64,000 bases of DNA, from the NCBI GenBank assembly GCA_965215945.1, contig CBDCFC010000047.1, positions 105,708 to 169,707 of the forward strand. Direction: 5' to 3'. Numbering within the stretch: the first letter of the stretch is position 1; each line of letters opens with the position of its first letter. Below the pieces are notes generated by a model. The model saw only the letters and a program-made list of their open reading frames with translations. It was not told where the DNA came from and made no database searches. This DNA is from JAHEKD01 sp965215945 (GTDB lineage Bacteria > Pseudomonadota > Gammaproteobacteria > Arenicellales > JAHEKD01). The position numbers and the translations under genes were made by a program. Shown here piece by piece: positions 18,938 through 26,865 of this stretch.

Positions 18938-18965
18938 TTGCAAAGGGTCAAAAAAACGTTAAAAT
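18938..18965 (+). promoter_or_regulatory. Candidate promoter for rpsP operon
   Basis: TTGCAA (18938-18943) and TAAAAT (18960-18965) separated by 16 bases resemble a sigma-70 promoter and lie 53 bases before the rpsP start, within the ffh-rpsP gap of about 110 bases. Predicted by eye only. Confidence 0.4.
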
Positions 18966-19018
18966 TCAGCCCCTTTGAAACGGGCAGTGTGCCTAAAACA
19001 GGTTTGAGGTTATTTTTA

Positions 19019-19273
19019 ATGGTTAGAATCAGATTGGCTCGCGGCGGTTCTAAAAAGCGACCTTTTTATTCAATCGTTGTTGCTGATCAGCGACGTGCTA
19101 CTACTAGTCGTTTTATTGAACGCTTGGGTTTTTTCAATCCGGTTGCCCGGGGCAATGAGGAGAAATTGCGCATTGATTTAGATAGAGTCAAGCATTGGGT
19201 TGATCAAGGTGCTCAAACTACAGATCGTGTCGATCATTTGATCAAACAAGCACAGGCACAAACTAACGCTTAA
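19019..19273 (+). CDS. rpsP: 30S ribosomal protein S16
   Basis: Small-subunit protein of 84 residues beginning MVRIRLARGGSKKRPFYSIV, with RRATTSRFIERLGFFNP, the classic bS16 sequence. An upstream extension of the frame to 18911 is open but not conserved; ATG 19019 follows a TTGAGGT ribosome-binding sequence at an appropriate distance. It is the first gene of the rpsP-rimM-trmD-rplS operon. Confidence 0.97.
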   Translation: MVRIRLARGGSKKRPFYSIVVADQRRATTSRFIERLGFFNPVARGNEEKLRIDLDRVKHWVDQGAQTTDRVDHLIKQAQAQTNA

Positions 19274-19277
19274 GATT

Positions 19278-19796
19278 ATGGACGGTCCTGTCAGCGACCG
19301 CTTGATTGAAATTGGTGAAATCAAGGCTGCTTACGGGATAAAAGGCTGGGTAAAAGTTTTTTCTTACTCACGTCCAACCGAGCAAATATTTAAATATTCT
19401 AGCTGGTTTATTGGCAATGCTGATAATTGGCAACTGTTTGAAGTTGAAAATAGTAAGCATCGGTCAAACGGTGGTTTAATCGCCAAATTAAAAAATATAG
19501 ATGATCGGACAGCTGCCCAGTTTTTAATTGGTAAAGAGATAGCGATTGACAAAACTGAGCTTGAAGAACTGGGAGATGGAGAATATTACTGGTCGCAATT
19601 AATCGGGCTTGAGGTGATTAACTTAAAGTCGGAAAAACTGGGCGAAGTAATAGAAATTATAGAGACTGGCGCACATGATGTGCTGTTAGTAAAAAATGAA
19701 CTAACAGAGCAATTGATTCCATACGATAAATCAATTGTACTTGAGGTCAAATTAGAATCTCAGCAGATGTTGGTTGATTGGGAAGCAGACTATTGA
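19278..19796 (+). CDS. rimM: Ribosome maturation factor RimM
   Basis: Binds ribosomal protein S19 and assists maturation of the 30S subunit head. The 172-residue protein has an N-terminal RimM beta barrel with IGEIKAAYGIKGWVKVFSY and a C-terminal PRC-barrel region with YYWSQLIGLEVIN and ETGAHDVLLVK. Four bases separate it from rpsP, and its stop lies just 7 bases before the trmD start. Confidence 0.95.
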   Translation: MDGPVSDRLIEIGEIKAAYGIKGWVKVFSYSRPTEQIFKYSSWFIGNADNWQLFEVENSKHRSNGGLIAKLKNIDDRTAAQFLIGKEIAIDKTELEELGDGEYYWSQLIGLEVINLKSEKLGEVIEIIETGAHDVLLVKNELTEQLIPYDKSIVLEVKLESQQMLVDWEADY

Positions 19797-19803
19797 TAAG
19801 ACA

Positions 19804-20547
19804 ATGAAGATTGATGTTGTCACACTGTTTCCGAAAATGGTCGAACAAGTGTCCCAGTTTGGGATTCTAAATAAAGCCATTGAAAAGAATATATGCTCGA
19901 TCCAGTGCTGGAATCCTAGGGATTACACGACAGATCAGTATAAAACAGTTGATGATCGGCCGTATGGTGGCGGACCGGGCATGGTGATGATGGCTGAACC
20001 TTTGGCTAAAGCTATCCAGGCCGCACGAGCCAGGCATAGTATCAGGCCTAAGGCGGTTTATCTTAGCCCTCAAGGTGATAAACTCACTCAGGCTAAGCTA
20101 GAGCAAAACAGCCGTTTAGATGCTTTCATTCTGGTTTGTGGACGTTATGAGGGTGTCGATGAGCGTTTGCTGGACACTGAAATTGATGAACAGTGGTCGA
20201 TTGGTGATTATGTTTTGGCTGGTGGCGAATTACCTGCATTGGTGGTAATTGAGGCGTTGGTTCGATTACTGCCGGGTGCCTTAGGGAACGATGAGTCTCC
20301 TAAATGGGATTCATTCAGTGATGGATTGCTGGATTGCCCGCACTATACAAGACCGAAAGAGTATCGGGAATTAGCGGTGCCTGAGGTCTTGCTGAGCGGT
20401 AATCATAGTGAAATTGCCCTTTGGCGCTTAAAGCAATCGTTAGGACGGACTGACAAATATCGACCGGATCTGCTGGAGTCGAAAGAGTTAACTGAGCAGG
20501 AAAGAATTTTGTTGGATGAATACGATAAGGAAACTGGAGATCAGTAA
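19804..20547 (+). CDS. trmD: tRNA (guanine-37-N1)-methyltransferase
   Basis: SPOUT-family enzyme of 247 residues that methylates G37 of tRNAs and prevents +1 frameshifting. It begins MKIDVVTLFPKM, and shows the knotted SAM-site motifs LVCGRYEGVDERLLD and SIGDYVLAGGELPALVVIEA. An in-frame upstream ATG at 19774 lies inside rimM and is not conserved, so ATG 19804 is chosen. The rplS start follows its stop by a single base. Confidence 0.97.
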   Translation: MKIDVVTLFPKMVEQVSQFGILNKAIEKNICSIQCWNPRDYTTDQYKTVDDRPYGGGPGMVMMAEPLAKAIQAARARHSIRPKAVYLSPQGDKLTQAKLEQNSRLDAFILVCGRYEGVDERLLDTEIDEQWSIGDYVLAGGELPALVVIEALVRLLPGALGNDESPKWDSFSDGLLDCPHYTRPKEYRELAVPEVLLSGNHSEIALWRLKQSLGRTDKYRPDLLESKELTEQERILLDEYDKETGDQ

Positions 20548-20548
20548 A

Positions 20549-20890
20549 ATGAATGTAATTAAAGAAATCGAACAGGAACAGATTAAAACTGATATTCCCG
20601 AGTTTGGACCGGGCGATACCATAGCGGTGCAGGTTCGAGTTCGTGAAGGCCAGCGTGAACGTTTACAAACCTATGAAGGCGTGGTTATTGCCAAGAAAAA
20701 CCGTGGCCTTAATTCTTCTTTTACAGTAAGAAAAATTTCCTATGGCGAAGGCGTGGAACGTGTATTTCAAACCCACAGCCCACTGATCGCTGCTATCACG
20801 GTAAAACGTAGTGGTGATGTCAGACGCGCAAAATTATATTATTTGCGTGAGCGTAGTGGCAAATCAGCGCGTATAAAAGAAAAGGTGTGA
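20549..20890 (+). CDS. rplS: 50S ribosomal protein L19
   Basis: Large-subunit protein of 113 residues at the interface with the 30S subunit. Typical features are the N-terminal IKEIEQEQ, FGPGDTIAVQVRVREGQRERLQTYEGVVIA and the C-terminal RRAKLYYLRERSGKSARIKEK. The frame is open upstream to 20516, but ATG 20549 matches the family. Last gene of the operon; hairpins begin at its stop codon. Confidence 0.97.
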   Translation: MNVIKEIEQEQIKTDIPEFGPGDTIAVQVRVREGQRERLQTYEGVVIAKKNRGLNSSFTVRKISYGEGVERVFQTHSPLIAAITVKRSGDVRRAKLYYLRERSGKSARIKEKV

Positions 20891-20958
20891 TCAAACTAAA
20901 ATAGTTTGATCACATCCCGGATGCCGGATCGAGTCCGGTACAGGCTCCGATCCGGGAT
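20886..20958 (+). terminator. Two hairpins at the end of the rplS operon
   Basis: GTGATCAAACT (20886-20896) pairs with AGTTTGATCAC (20902-20912) across a 5-base loop, an 11-bp perfect stem overlapping the rplS stop. A second, larger palindrome has ATCCCGGAT (20913-20921) and ATCCGGGAT (20950-20958) as outer arms, with further GC pairing inside. Neither is followed by a clean T-run, so the first may be a 3'-end stabiliser or a weak terminator and the second a dispersed palindromic repeat. Confidence 0.6.
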
Positions 20959-21057
20959 CTCCATGTTATGACTGCGTATTTTAAAAGGTGCTGGGCTATG
21001 TTGTAGTTTGGTAAAATAGTACCGACATGCATTTTCTATACACCTAACTTGACTGTC

Positions 21058-21960
21058 ATGGTCACATCAAACTTTGATTCTGAACTAATCGATCAATTCC
21101 TCGACTGGATCTGGCTTGAATCCGGTTTATCACCACACACAATTAACGCTTACCGCACAGACCTTCAGCAATTTTCTAAGTGGCTGACTGTCAGAAAAAC
21201 TTCTCTGGCCCAAAGTAGCCGCGAAGATATTCTGGCATATTTATCTCACAGAATGGAGCAGGGGGTTCAATCAAGAACCATAGCCCGGTTCCTTTCTACC
21301 ATGAAACGCTATTACCAACATGCGATTCAACAAAAATGGATTGAAACTAATCCGGTTAAAGATGTGGCGATGCCGAAAACCATGCGCCATCTACCCAAAG
21401 TCATTAGCGAAGAAGATGTTGAAAAGCTGCTTTCTGCCGCGAATACTAAAACAAACTACGGGCTCAGAGATCGAGCCATGCTGGAAACGCTTTATGCAAC
21501 CGGTTTGCGCGTTTCAGAACTTGTTAATCTGACTCTATCTGAAATTAACTTGCAGGCTGGTGTGGTTAGGGTAATCGGAAAAGGTAATAAACAACGTTTG
21601 GTACCCATGGGGGCAGAGGCGATTCGTTGGGTTGAGAAATATCTAGAGCAATCACGCCCGGAATTACTAAAAAAACAAATCACTGATGCTGTATTTTTAT
21701 CGAGCCGAGGAACGGCTATGACCCGTCAAGCTTTTTGGCAACTGATTAAAAAATATGCGGCTCAAATAAAGATTAAAACAGGGCTTTCTCCACATACATT
21801 AAGACATGCTTTCGCAACCCATTTGCTTAACCATGGTGCTGATTTGCGTACCACTCAGATGTTACTCGGCCATGCTGATTTGTCCACCACACAGATTTAT
21901 ACTCATGTGGCCAATGAGCGGCTAAAATCGTTACATGCCAAACATCATCCGCGAGGATAG
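21058..21960 (+). CDS. xerD: Tyrosine site-specific recombinase XerD
   Basis: Resolves chromosome dimers at dif with XerC. It has an N-terminal SAM-like DNA-binding domain (IDQFLDWIWLESGLSPHTINAY) and a catalytic domain with the Arg of ATGLRVSELVNL, Lys in GKGNKQR, HTLRHAFATHLLNHGADLR, LLGHADLSTTQIYTH and the nucleophilic Tyr. About 300 residues is normal. The frame opens with TTG 21049; ATG 21058 is three codons in and equally possible. It stands alone between the rplS operon and tRNA-Asn. It is the chromosomal recombinase and not the element integrase. Confidence 0.93.
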   Translation: MVTSNFDSELIDQFLDWIWLESGLSPHTINAYRTDLQQFSKWLTVRKTSLAQSSREDILAYLSHRMEQGVQSRTIARFLSTMKRYYQHAIQQKWIETNPVKDVAMPKTMRHLPKVISEEDVEKLLSAANTKTNYGLRDRAMLETLYATGLRVSELVNLTLSEINLQAGVVRVIGKGNKQRLVPMGAEAIRWVEKYLEQSRPELLKKQITDAVFLSSRGTAMTRQAFWQLIKKYAAQIKIKTGLSPHTLRHAFATHLLNHGADLRTTQMLLGHADLSTTQIYTHVANERLKSLHAKHHPRG

Positions 21961-21985
21961 CTATAAGATAAATAGTGCTCAGGAC

Positions 21986-22014
21986 TTGACCTAAAGTTAA
22001 GACAAATGTAGCAT
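21986..22014 (+). promoter_or_regulatory. Promoter of tRNA-Asn
   Basis: TTGACC (21986-21991) and TAGCAT (22009-22014) with 17-base spacing lie about 16 bases upstream of the mature tRNA 5' end, a normal layout for a stable-RNA sigma-70 promoter. Confidence 0.6.
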
Positions 22015-22029
22015 TGCTGCTCCTTCAGT

Positions 22030-22105
22030 TCCCCGGTAGCTCAGTCGGTAGAGCAAGTGGCTGTTAACCACTGGGTCGGCGGTTCGAGCCCGTCCCGGGG
22101 AGCCA
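22030..22105 (+). tRNA. tRNA-Asn (anticodon GTT)
   Basis: 76 bases fold as a cloverleaf: acceptor TCCCCGG pairs with CCGGGGA, the D arm holds AGCTCAGTCGGTAGAGC, the anticodon stem GTGG/CCAC surrounds CTGTTAA with anticodon GTT, and the T arm has GGTTCGAGCC. The 3' CCA is encoded. The element integrase gene begins 155 bases downstream, and the tRNA 3' end supplies the left attachment sequence. Confidence 0.97.
22083..22105 (+). repeat. Left attachment site (tRNA 3' end)
   Basis: TTCGAGCCC followed by GTCCCGGGGAGCCA at the 3' end of tRNA-Asn. It corresponds to the 28486-28507 sequence and is next to the integrase gene, as expected for P4-family integration. Confidence 0.7.
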
Positions 22106-22209
22106 ATTCAAAATCCAACCAAGTCCAACAAAGCCCAAAAACCCTAGTAAAAACAACGCTTAGAGCATATTCATTGTCTTATGTCGTCTAATGCTGTCTA
22201 TTGACATCT

Positions 22210-22267
22210 GGGGGCATGAGGGGGCATATTTAGGGGCATAAGTGCTAACTTAAAACTCTGTGCCCCC
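22210..22267 (+). repeat. GGGGGCAT repeats at left end of element
   Basis: GGGGGCAT at 22210-22217 and 22220-22227, GGGGCATA at 22233-22240, and the inverted form TGCCCCC at 22261-22267 overlapping the integrase start. The same word occurs at the opposite end of the element. They are candidate arm-type sites for integrase or an excisionase and could also link integrase binding to its own expression. Confidence 0.65.
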
Positions 22268-23453
22268 AAAATTGTTGACGAATACAAAAATCAAAGCTTT
22301 AAAACCGAAAGGTAAAGTATTCCGGGTGAGTGATGAAAAGGGTATGTATATTGAAGTTCATCCGAATGGCTCAAAGTACTGGCGGTTGAAGTATCGCTTT
22401 CAGGGAAAGGAAAAGCGGCTTGCTTTTGGCGTATATCCCGATGTAACGCTCTCACAGGCCAGGGTAAAACGTGAAGAAGCAAAAGCATTACTTGCCGAAG
22501 GTGTTGACCCAGGGCATCAGAAAAAGTTAGAAAAGCTTGCTGGCACCACAGCAGCCAGAAATACGTTTGAAGTCGTCACTCGTGAGTGGTTTGATAAGTT
22601 TTCACCAAAGTGGTCACCGCGATATGCTCAGAAAATGATCAGCCGCCTTGAAAAAGATGTATTCCCTTGGTTGGGTAATCGGTCTATTGGTGAAATTGAG
22701 CCGCCCGAATTATTTGATGTGGTAAAAAGAATTGAAGATAGAGGGGCAAATGAAACGGCTCACCGTGTCTTACAGAACTGTGGTCAAATATTCCGTTATG
22801 CAATCGTGACAAGTCGGGCAAGTCGTGATCCATCAACCGATTTAAAGGGCGCATTATCCCCGGTTATTACTACCCATTTTTCCGCTATCACTAAGCCCGA
22901 TGAACTGGCTAAACTTCTTTTAGACATTAGAGGTTATCAGGGGCATTTCGTCACCCGTGTTGCGTTAAATATTCTGCCCTATGTCTTTACCCGCCCAGGT
23001 GAATTGAGGCGGGCAGAATGGACTGAGATTGATTTAAACGAAAAGCAGTGGATTATTCCAGCGGCTAAGATTAAAACCCGTATCGACCATATCGTGCCGC
23101 TTGCTGAGCAGGTTGTCGCACTGTTTGAGGAAATTCAGCCATTAACCGGCCATCGGCAATATGTATTTCCAGGTGCCAGATCGCCACGCCGACCCATGAG
23201 TGAGAATGCGTTATTAGCAGCCTTGCGTAATCTTGGTTACACGAAAGAACAAATGACACCACATGGATTTAGAGCAACGGCCCGAACCTTGCTGGATGAA
23301 GAATTAGGCTTTCCACCACATTTGATTGAACATCAACTTGCCCATGCGGTTAAAGATGCTAATGGCCGGGCCTATAACAGAACTGCCCATTTACCCCAGC
23401 GAAAAAAAATGATGCAAGGGTGGGCGAATTATTTGGATGGGTTGAGTGATTAA
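22260..23453 (+). CDS. int: P4-type tyrosine integrase
   Basis: Recombinase of 397 residues that should insert and excise the element at tRNA-Asn. The N-terminal DUF4102-type arm-binding domain is visible as LTNTKIKALKPKGKVFRVSD and KRLAFGVYPDVTLSQAR. The catalytic domain holds Arg in RPGELRRAEW, HGFRATART and a final HLPQRKKMMQGWANYL typical of P4 integrases, with the Tyr in AYNRTAH. GTG 22260 overlaps an inverted GGGGGCA repeat; a TTG at 22272 would also fit the family start. It reads away from the tRNA. Confidence 0.92.
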   Translation: MPPKLLTNTKIKALKPKGKVFRVSDEKGMYIEVHPNGSKYWRLKYRFQGKEKRLAFGVYPDVTLSQARVKREEAKALLAEGVDPGHQKKLEKLAGTTAARNTFEVVTREWFDKFSPKWSPRYAQKMISRLEKDVFPWLGNRSIGEIEPPELFDVVKRIEDRGANETAHRVLQNCGQIFRYAIVTSRASRDPSTDLKGALSPVITTHFSAITKPDELAKLLLDIRGYQGHFVTRVALNILPYVFTRPGELRRAEWTEIDLNEKQWIIPAAKIKTRIDHIVPLAEQVVALFEEIQPLTGHRQYVFPGARSPRRPMSENALLAALRNLGYTKEQMTPHGFRATARTLLDEELGFPPHLIEHQLAHAVKDANGRAYNRTAHLPQRKKMMQGWANYLDGLSD

Positions 23454-23473
23454 TTAAAGTATCTCATAAACTA

Positions 23474-24370
23474 TTAATCTGATATTCGCTTTCTATACGC
23501 CGCTTGTTTGCAAGCATTCGAGCAATGTTTGGGAGCCGGTCCGGGTTTGCGCCTATAGTCAAAATTTTTCTTGCAATGTTTACAGCGAATAATCATTAAA
23601 TCTTTACCGACAAAATCATTCCATATCATAGCCCAGATTGAACCTAAAAGATTCTTAGGTAAAAGCTGTAGTCGATGATTCTTTGCTTCAATCTTAACGG
23701 AAGTATGTCTAAAAAATTGGTCGGCTACTTCGTCACAAATATAGCGTTGTAATAAAGCTTCAATATCACCTTTGTCAACGTCCAGGTCGTGATAATTAGC
23801 TCGCCATTCTTTGTTATTAGAGATAAATAAATAAACTTGATCATTACCCCAGAAAATCCGTTCATGTATGTCAGATGTTAGTGTTTCACCACGCCATAGC
23901 TTCTTTAAAAGTTTATTGTAAGCTGTTTGGTTATTTTGTAGTGTTTTAGACGGATAGAAAGTTTTCGTAGTTTTTAGTTGATTTAAAACCCAAGTTGCAG
24001 ATTTAATTTTTTGCAATTCAGACATTACATTATCGAGGTTATCTACAATAAAGGCAGGGTGGTAGTTATTTTTCCACTTTAGATGATGGTCTTTTACAAA
24101 GTGATCCCGCATCAATAATCCATAATTTTTGTAGAAGGTATAAATATATTCATGATTGATATCGGCAGTTAGTATTTGAAAATGAATGCCAGGACAGTCC
24201 TTGACAGGGTTGTATCTTTGCTGCCTTTCCGAATTTGACTTGTAGCGAGCAATATTGGCTATTTTGCGGCCAGAAGCAGAAGCACTGAGATTATACGCAT
24301 TAGAAGATTCAGTAATTATTGAACTAGGTCTTTTTGGCTTCCACCATTCAAAATTTGAAAACAATTCCAT
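23474..24370 (-). CDS. Element protein with C-terminal zinc-binding motif, unknown function
   Basis: A 298-residue protein on the opposite strand to the rest of the element. Its C terminus has CKHCKK followed 14 residues later by CSNACKQAAYRKR, a Cys4 arrangement similar in layout to the zinc motif that ends CGNR/ABATE-type regulatory proteins, with basic residues around it. The upstream 250 residues match no family I recognise and include several Trp/Tyr-rich segments. It lies between int and alpA, a position where satellites often carry accessory genes, so a regulatory or defence function is possible but unproven. Confidence 0.6.
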   Translation of the reverse strand: MELFSNFEWWKPKRPSSIITESSNAYNLSASASGRKIANIARYKSNSERQQRYNPVKDCPGIHFQILTADINHEYIYTFYKNYGLLMRDHFVKDHHLKWKNNYHPAFIVDNLDNVMSELQKIKSATWVLNQLKTTKTFYPSKTLQNNQTAYNKLLKKLWRGETLTSDIHERIFWGNDQVYLFISNNKEWRANYHDLDVDKGDIEALLQRYICDEVADQFFRHTSVKIEAKNHRLQLLPKNLLGSIWAMIWNDFVGKDLMIIRCKHCKKNFDYRRKPGPAPKHCSNACKQAAYRKRISD

Positions 24371-24378
24371 TTATTTTA

Positions 24379-24442
24379 ATTGTTACGTGATTGTTACGAA
24401 ATAAAAAGTGATTGTAGCAGATATTCATTGTCAAATTGACAA
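24379..24442. promoter_or_regulatory. Divergent regulatory region upstream of alpA
   Basis: Two direct copies of ATTGTTACG (24379-24387 and 24390-24398, 11 bases apart) and the 15-base palindrome TTGTCAAATTGACAA (24428-24442) sit between the divergent zinc-finger gene and alpA. They look like operators for an element-encoded regulator; which protein binds is not known. Confidence 0.5.
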
Positions 24443-24478
24443 CCAATTAAAACTAAAAATGATTTATGAGGTATCTTA

Positions 24479-24739
24479 ATGAATCAGAAATTAAAAACAG
24501 CCCCAAATGGCTTTTTGCGTTTGCCACAAATAATTGGTACGGCTGCCGCTTGCACGGGAAACAAACAAATACCTAAAGAACACTACCAGCCATTAATTCC
24601 AGTCTCACGTGCCAGTTGGTGGAAAGGAGTCAGAGAGGGGAAATATCCTAAATCAATTAAACTCGATGAACGCACAACCGTATGGCGTGCTTCTGATATT
24701 TATGAATTTATCGAAGCTCAAGGGCAGGAGGCCGCATGA
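24479..24739 (+). CDS. alpA: AlpA-family transcriptional activator
   Basis: MerR-like helix-turn-helix protein of 86 residues. The stretch PVSRASWWKGVREGKYPKSI with VWRASDIYEFIEAQ is the AlpA (prophage CP4-57 regulatory protein) signature. AlpA proteins switch on integrase/excisionase or replication genes in P4-like and PICI elements. GAGG lies about nine bases before ATG. It is the first gene of an overlapping four-gene operon that leads to the primase-polymerase. Confidence 0.85.
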   Translation: MNQKLKTAPNGFLRLPQIIGTAAACTGNKQIPKEHYQPLIPVSRASWWKGVREGKYPKSIKLDERTTVWRASDIYEFIEAQGQEAA

Positions 24740-25074
24740 ACCGGATAAAGAAAAACCCGGTCGGCTTTCCGGGCTTCTCAAAAAACGTTCAAGTGCTGAA
24801 CAAAGCTGATAATAACACAAAGGCAATTGTTAATCATTCTGCATCAGTACAACGTCAACGTGTTCTCCAGTTTCTAAAAGAAAAAGGTAGTGCAACGACA
24901 ATTGATTTCCGCACTGGAGTTGATGTGCTACATCCTGCAGCCAGAATTATGGAATTAAGGAAGCGTGGCTACCGAATTGTAATGACTTGGGATTATGCCG
25001 AAAATCCTGGAGGCACTACTCACAGAATTGGACGTTATACCTTGATGCCAGGCAAACATCAGGAGGCTGTGTAA
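24736..25074 (+). CDS. Winged-helix element protein
   Basis: A 112-residue protein with a winged-helix fold in residues 35-85: QRQRVLQFLKEKGSATTIDF is followed by ARIMELRKRGYRIVMTW and a short wing ending GRYTLMPG. Such proteins are common in satellites and prophages beside replication genes. The start codon overlaps the alpA stop (ATGA) and its stop TAA overlaps the next ATG by one base, so it is translated in the same operon. The role (replication control or DNA binding) is inferred. Confidence 0.65.
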   Translation: MNRIKKNPVGFPGFSKNVQVLNKADNNTKAIVNHSASVQRQRVLQFLKEKGSATTIDFRTGVDVLHPAARIMELRKRGYRIVMTWDYAENPGGTTHRIGRYTLMPGKHQEAV

Positions 25075-25289
25075 TGGTTCAAAAAACAGCCAAAAAGACC
25101 GGTTTTCGAGCCAGAATCGACGCGAAATGCAAAGAGTGTATCTATGACCCTACCCAAGCTGGATCGTGGCGAAAACAAGTCGAAAATTGCACTTCTTATC
25201 AATGTCCTTTATTTGATGTTAGACCAAAAGCCAAACCTGACAGCTTAACAAAACTTAACAGGTCTGAAATGGATCAGGTAGTGGCTTGA
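25074..25289 (+). CDS. Small Cys-rich element protein
   Basis: A 71-residue protein with four Cys arranged CKEC(16-17)C(5)C in residues 18-45, plausibly binding zinc, and a basic N terminus. Members of this type occur in phage and satellite replication operons without a known function. ATG 25074 overlaps the preceding stop by one base and its stop overlaps the primase start (TGATG), indicating translational coupling. Confidence 0.6.
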   Translation: MVQKTAKKTGFRARIDAKCKECIYDPTQAGSWRKQVENCTSYQCPLFDVRPKAKPDSLTKLNRSEMDQVVA

Positions 25290-26356
25290 TGGAAACTATA
25301 GAACATGCAATTAATTACTCGAGTCACGGTTGGCCTGTGTTTCCGGCTCACACTATTCATGATGGCAAATGTACTTGCAATCGATGCTGTAGATCGCCAG
25401 GCAAGCACCCTAAGATTAGAGGTGGTTTTAAAGCCGCCTCAACTAATGTAGTGAATTTAAATTCATGGTTTACTCAACCCGCCAACATAGGAATAGCAAC
25501 CGGCAAACCTTCTGAACTTGTCGTATTGGATATAGATAAAAAGAATGGAGGATTTGAATCACTAATGAAGTTAGAAAAGAAATTCGGTTCTCTCTCTGAT
25601 AAAACACTTGTGGCGAATACAGGCGGAGGTGGACTCCATCTATATTTTAGCTACAACAAAAATAAGGTTAGATCACGTCCAAATGTCTTAGGGTCAGGTA
25701 TCGACATTCGTGCTGATGGAGGATATGTGATCGCAAGCCCTTCAAATCATATATCAGGTATTAATTATTCTTGGCGAGATGGATTCTATTTACCTTCAGA
25801 ACTACCCACCGATATTGAGCAGGAATTACAAAAGAACCCGGCTTTGAATGGCTATGCCACCAATAGCACAATAAGAGAAGGTCAACGCAACCAAAGTCTT
25901 TTTCAATTCGCAGCAAAACTGCGAGCTAAAGGGAATGAATCAGATCAAATCGAATACGAATTGTTGCAACGAAATTCAGCCTTATGTTCAACGCCCTTAC
26001 CACAAGATGAAGTTATAGCCATTGTTAATTCAGCCTGCCGATACAAAAAGGGAAACGCTCAGCTACCACTAAAGACTTATTGGCACGAGCTAATTTACTC
26101 TGAGTCATCAGGCTTAAAGTCAAATGTACGAAACACCCTAACAGCACTATCATTCTTTATGGATGAAGATGGCGCAAACGCACATCCAAGCATGGAATTA
26201 CTTGGCAAACGTGCTGGGTGTCACCGTCAGGCAATAGCCAGCAATCTTAGAATGGCTGAATCTGATGGCTGGATAAAATCATTTAAAGTTCCGAACCAAA
26301 CAACCCAAGGATGCCACTATGGATATATTGCGACAATACCCCCGACCATCACCTAA
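25289..26356 (+). CDS. Primase-polymerase replication protein of element
   Basis: A 355-residue protein with an N-terminal bifunctional primase/polymerase domain (residues 1-190): GWPVFPAH, CRSPGKHPKI, NIGIATGKPSELVVLDIDKK with the catalytic Asp pair, TGGGGLHLYF and GIDIRADGGYVIASPS. A primase C-terminal helical region follows, with AIVNSACRYKKG. The last 80 residues form a winged-helix part with HPSMELLGKRAGCHRQ. No helicase Walker motif is present, so it is shorter than P4 alpha or PICI Pri-Rep and would need a host or helper helicase. Final gene of the alpA operon. Confidence 0.85.
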   Translation: METIEHAINYSSHGWPVFPAHTIHDGKCTCNRCCRSPGKHPKIRGGFKAASTNVVNLNSWFTQPANIGIATGKPSELVVLDIDKKNGGFESLMKLEKKFGSLSDKTLVANTGGGGLHLYFSYNKNKVRSRPNVLGSGIDIRADGGYVIASPSNHISGINYSWRDGFYLPSELPTDIEQELQKNPALNGYATNSTIREGQRNQSLFQFAAKLRAKGNESDQIEYELLQRNSALCSTPLPQDEVIAIVNSACRYKKGNAQLPLKTYWHELIYSESSGLKSNVRNTLTALSFFMDEDGANAHPSMELLGKRAGCHRQAIASNLRMAESDGWIKSFKVPNQTTQGCHYGYIATIPPTIT

Positions 26357-26589
26357 TAACATTATTTATTAAATATATGGTTATTTAGGGGTGTGTTTTC
26401 GAACATCATGTACGCTTTTCGAACATTAAAAATAAAGGAAGAAAAATATATCTTTGATTCCATAAAAAAAGACATACTGAAATAAGTGTCCAAGGTTTGC
26501 ACAAGGTTATATGAGAGTTATTTTTTAGATTTTGTGAACAGATACTGGTCAAGGTTCAGTCAAGGGTTGAGTAACCGAGGTAATTTAAG
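26357..26589 (+). repeat. Gap with direct repeat TTTTCGAACAT
   Basis: The 233-base gap after the primase-polymerase gene is AT-rich and carries two exact copies of TTTTCGAACAT at 26396-26406 and 26416-26426, 20 bases apart (two helical turns). This is an iteron- or operator-like arrangement. No gene was recognised here. Confidence 0.5.
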
Positions 26590-26865
26590 ATGAAGAAACA
26601 CCGATTAACTCCTAGACAGAAATTGTTTGTTGAGTATTGCCGGTTAGTTCATACCTACCCTACTCAAACGGATGCGTATATCGCTGTGTACAAACCTAAA
26701 GGCTCAAGGCGCACCGCAACAGCAAGTGCCTCACGAATAGCTAATAAACCTGCTGTCCGTGCTTATTCTGACCAACTATGGGCTATTGAAATGCAAAGAT
26801 GGGCCGAAAAAGAAGACGAAGAACATCAACGATTCAGAGAGAGTTTAGGCATTGAATTAGACTAA
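26590..26865 (+). CDS. Terminase small subunit-like protein
   Basis: A 91-residue protein beginning KKHRLTPRQKLFVEYCRL, with a following SRRTATASASRIANKP segment. This is the helix-turn-helix DNA-binding N-terminal region of phage terminase small subunits (LTxxQxxFVxxY...A...AxRLL pattern). It lacks the longer C-terminal oligomerisation part of full TerS proteins. In PICIs, TerS redirects packaging of a helper phage towards the satellite genome; whether this short form does so is unknown. No large terminase subunit is present. Confidence 0.65.
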   Translation: MKKHRLTPRQKLFVEYCRLVHTYPTQTDAYIAVYKPKGSRRTATASASRIANKPAVRAYSDQLWAIEMQRWAEKEDEEHQRFRESLGIELD

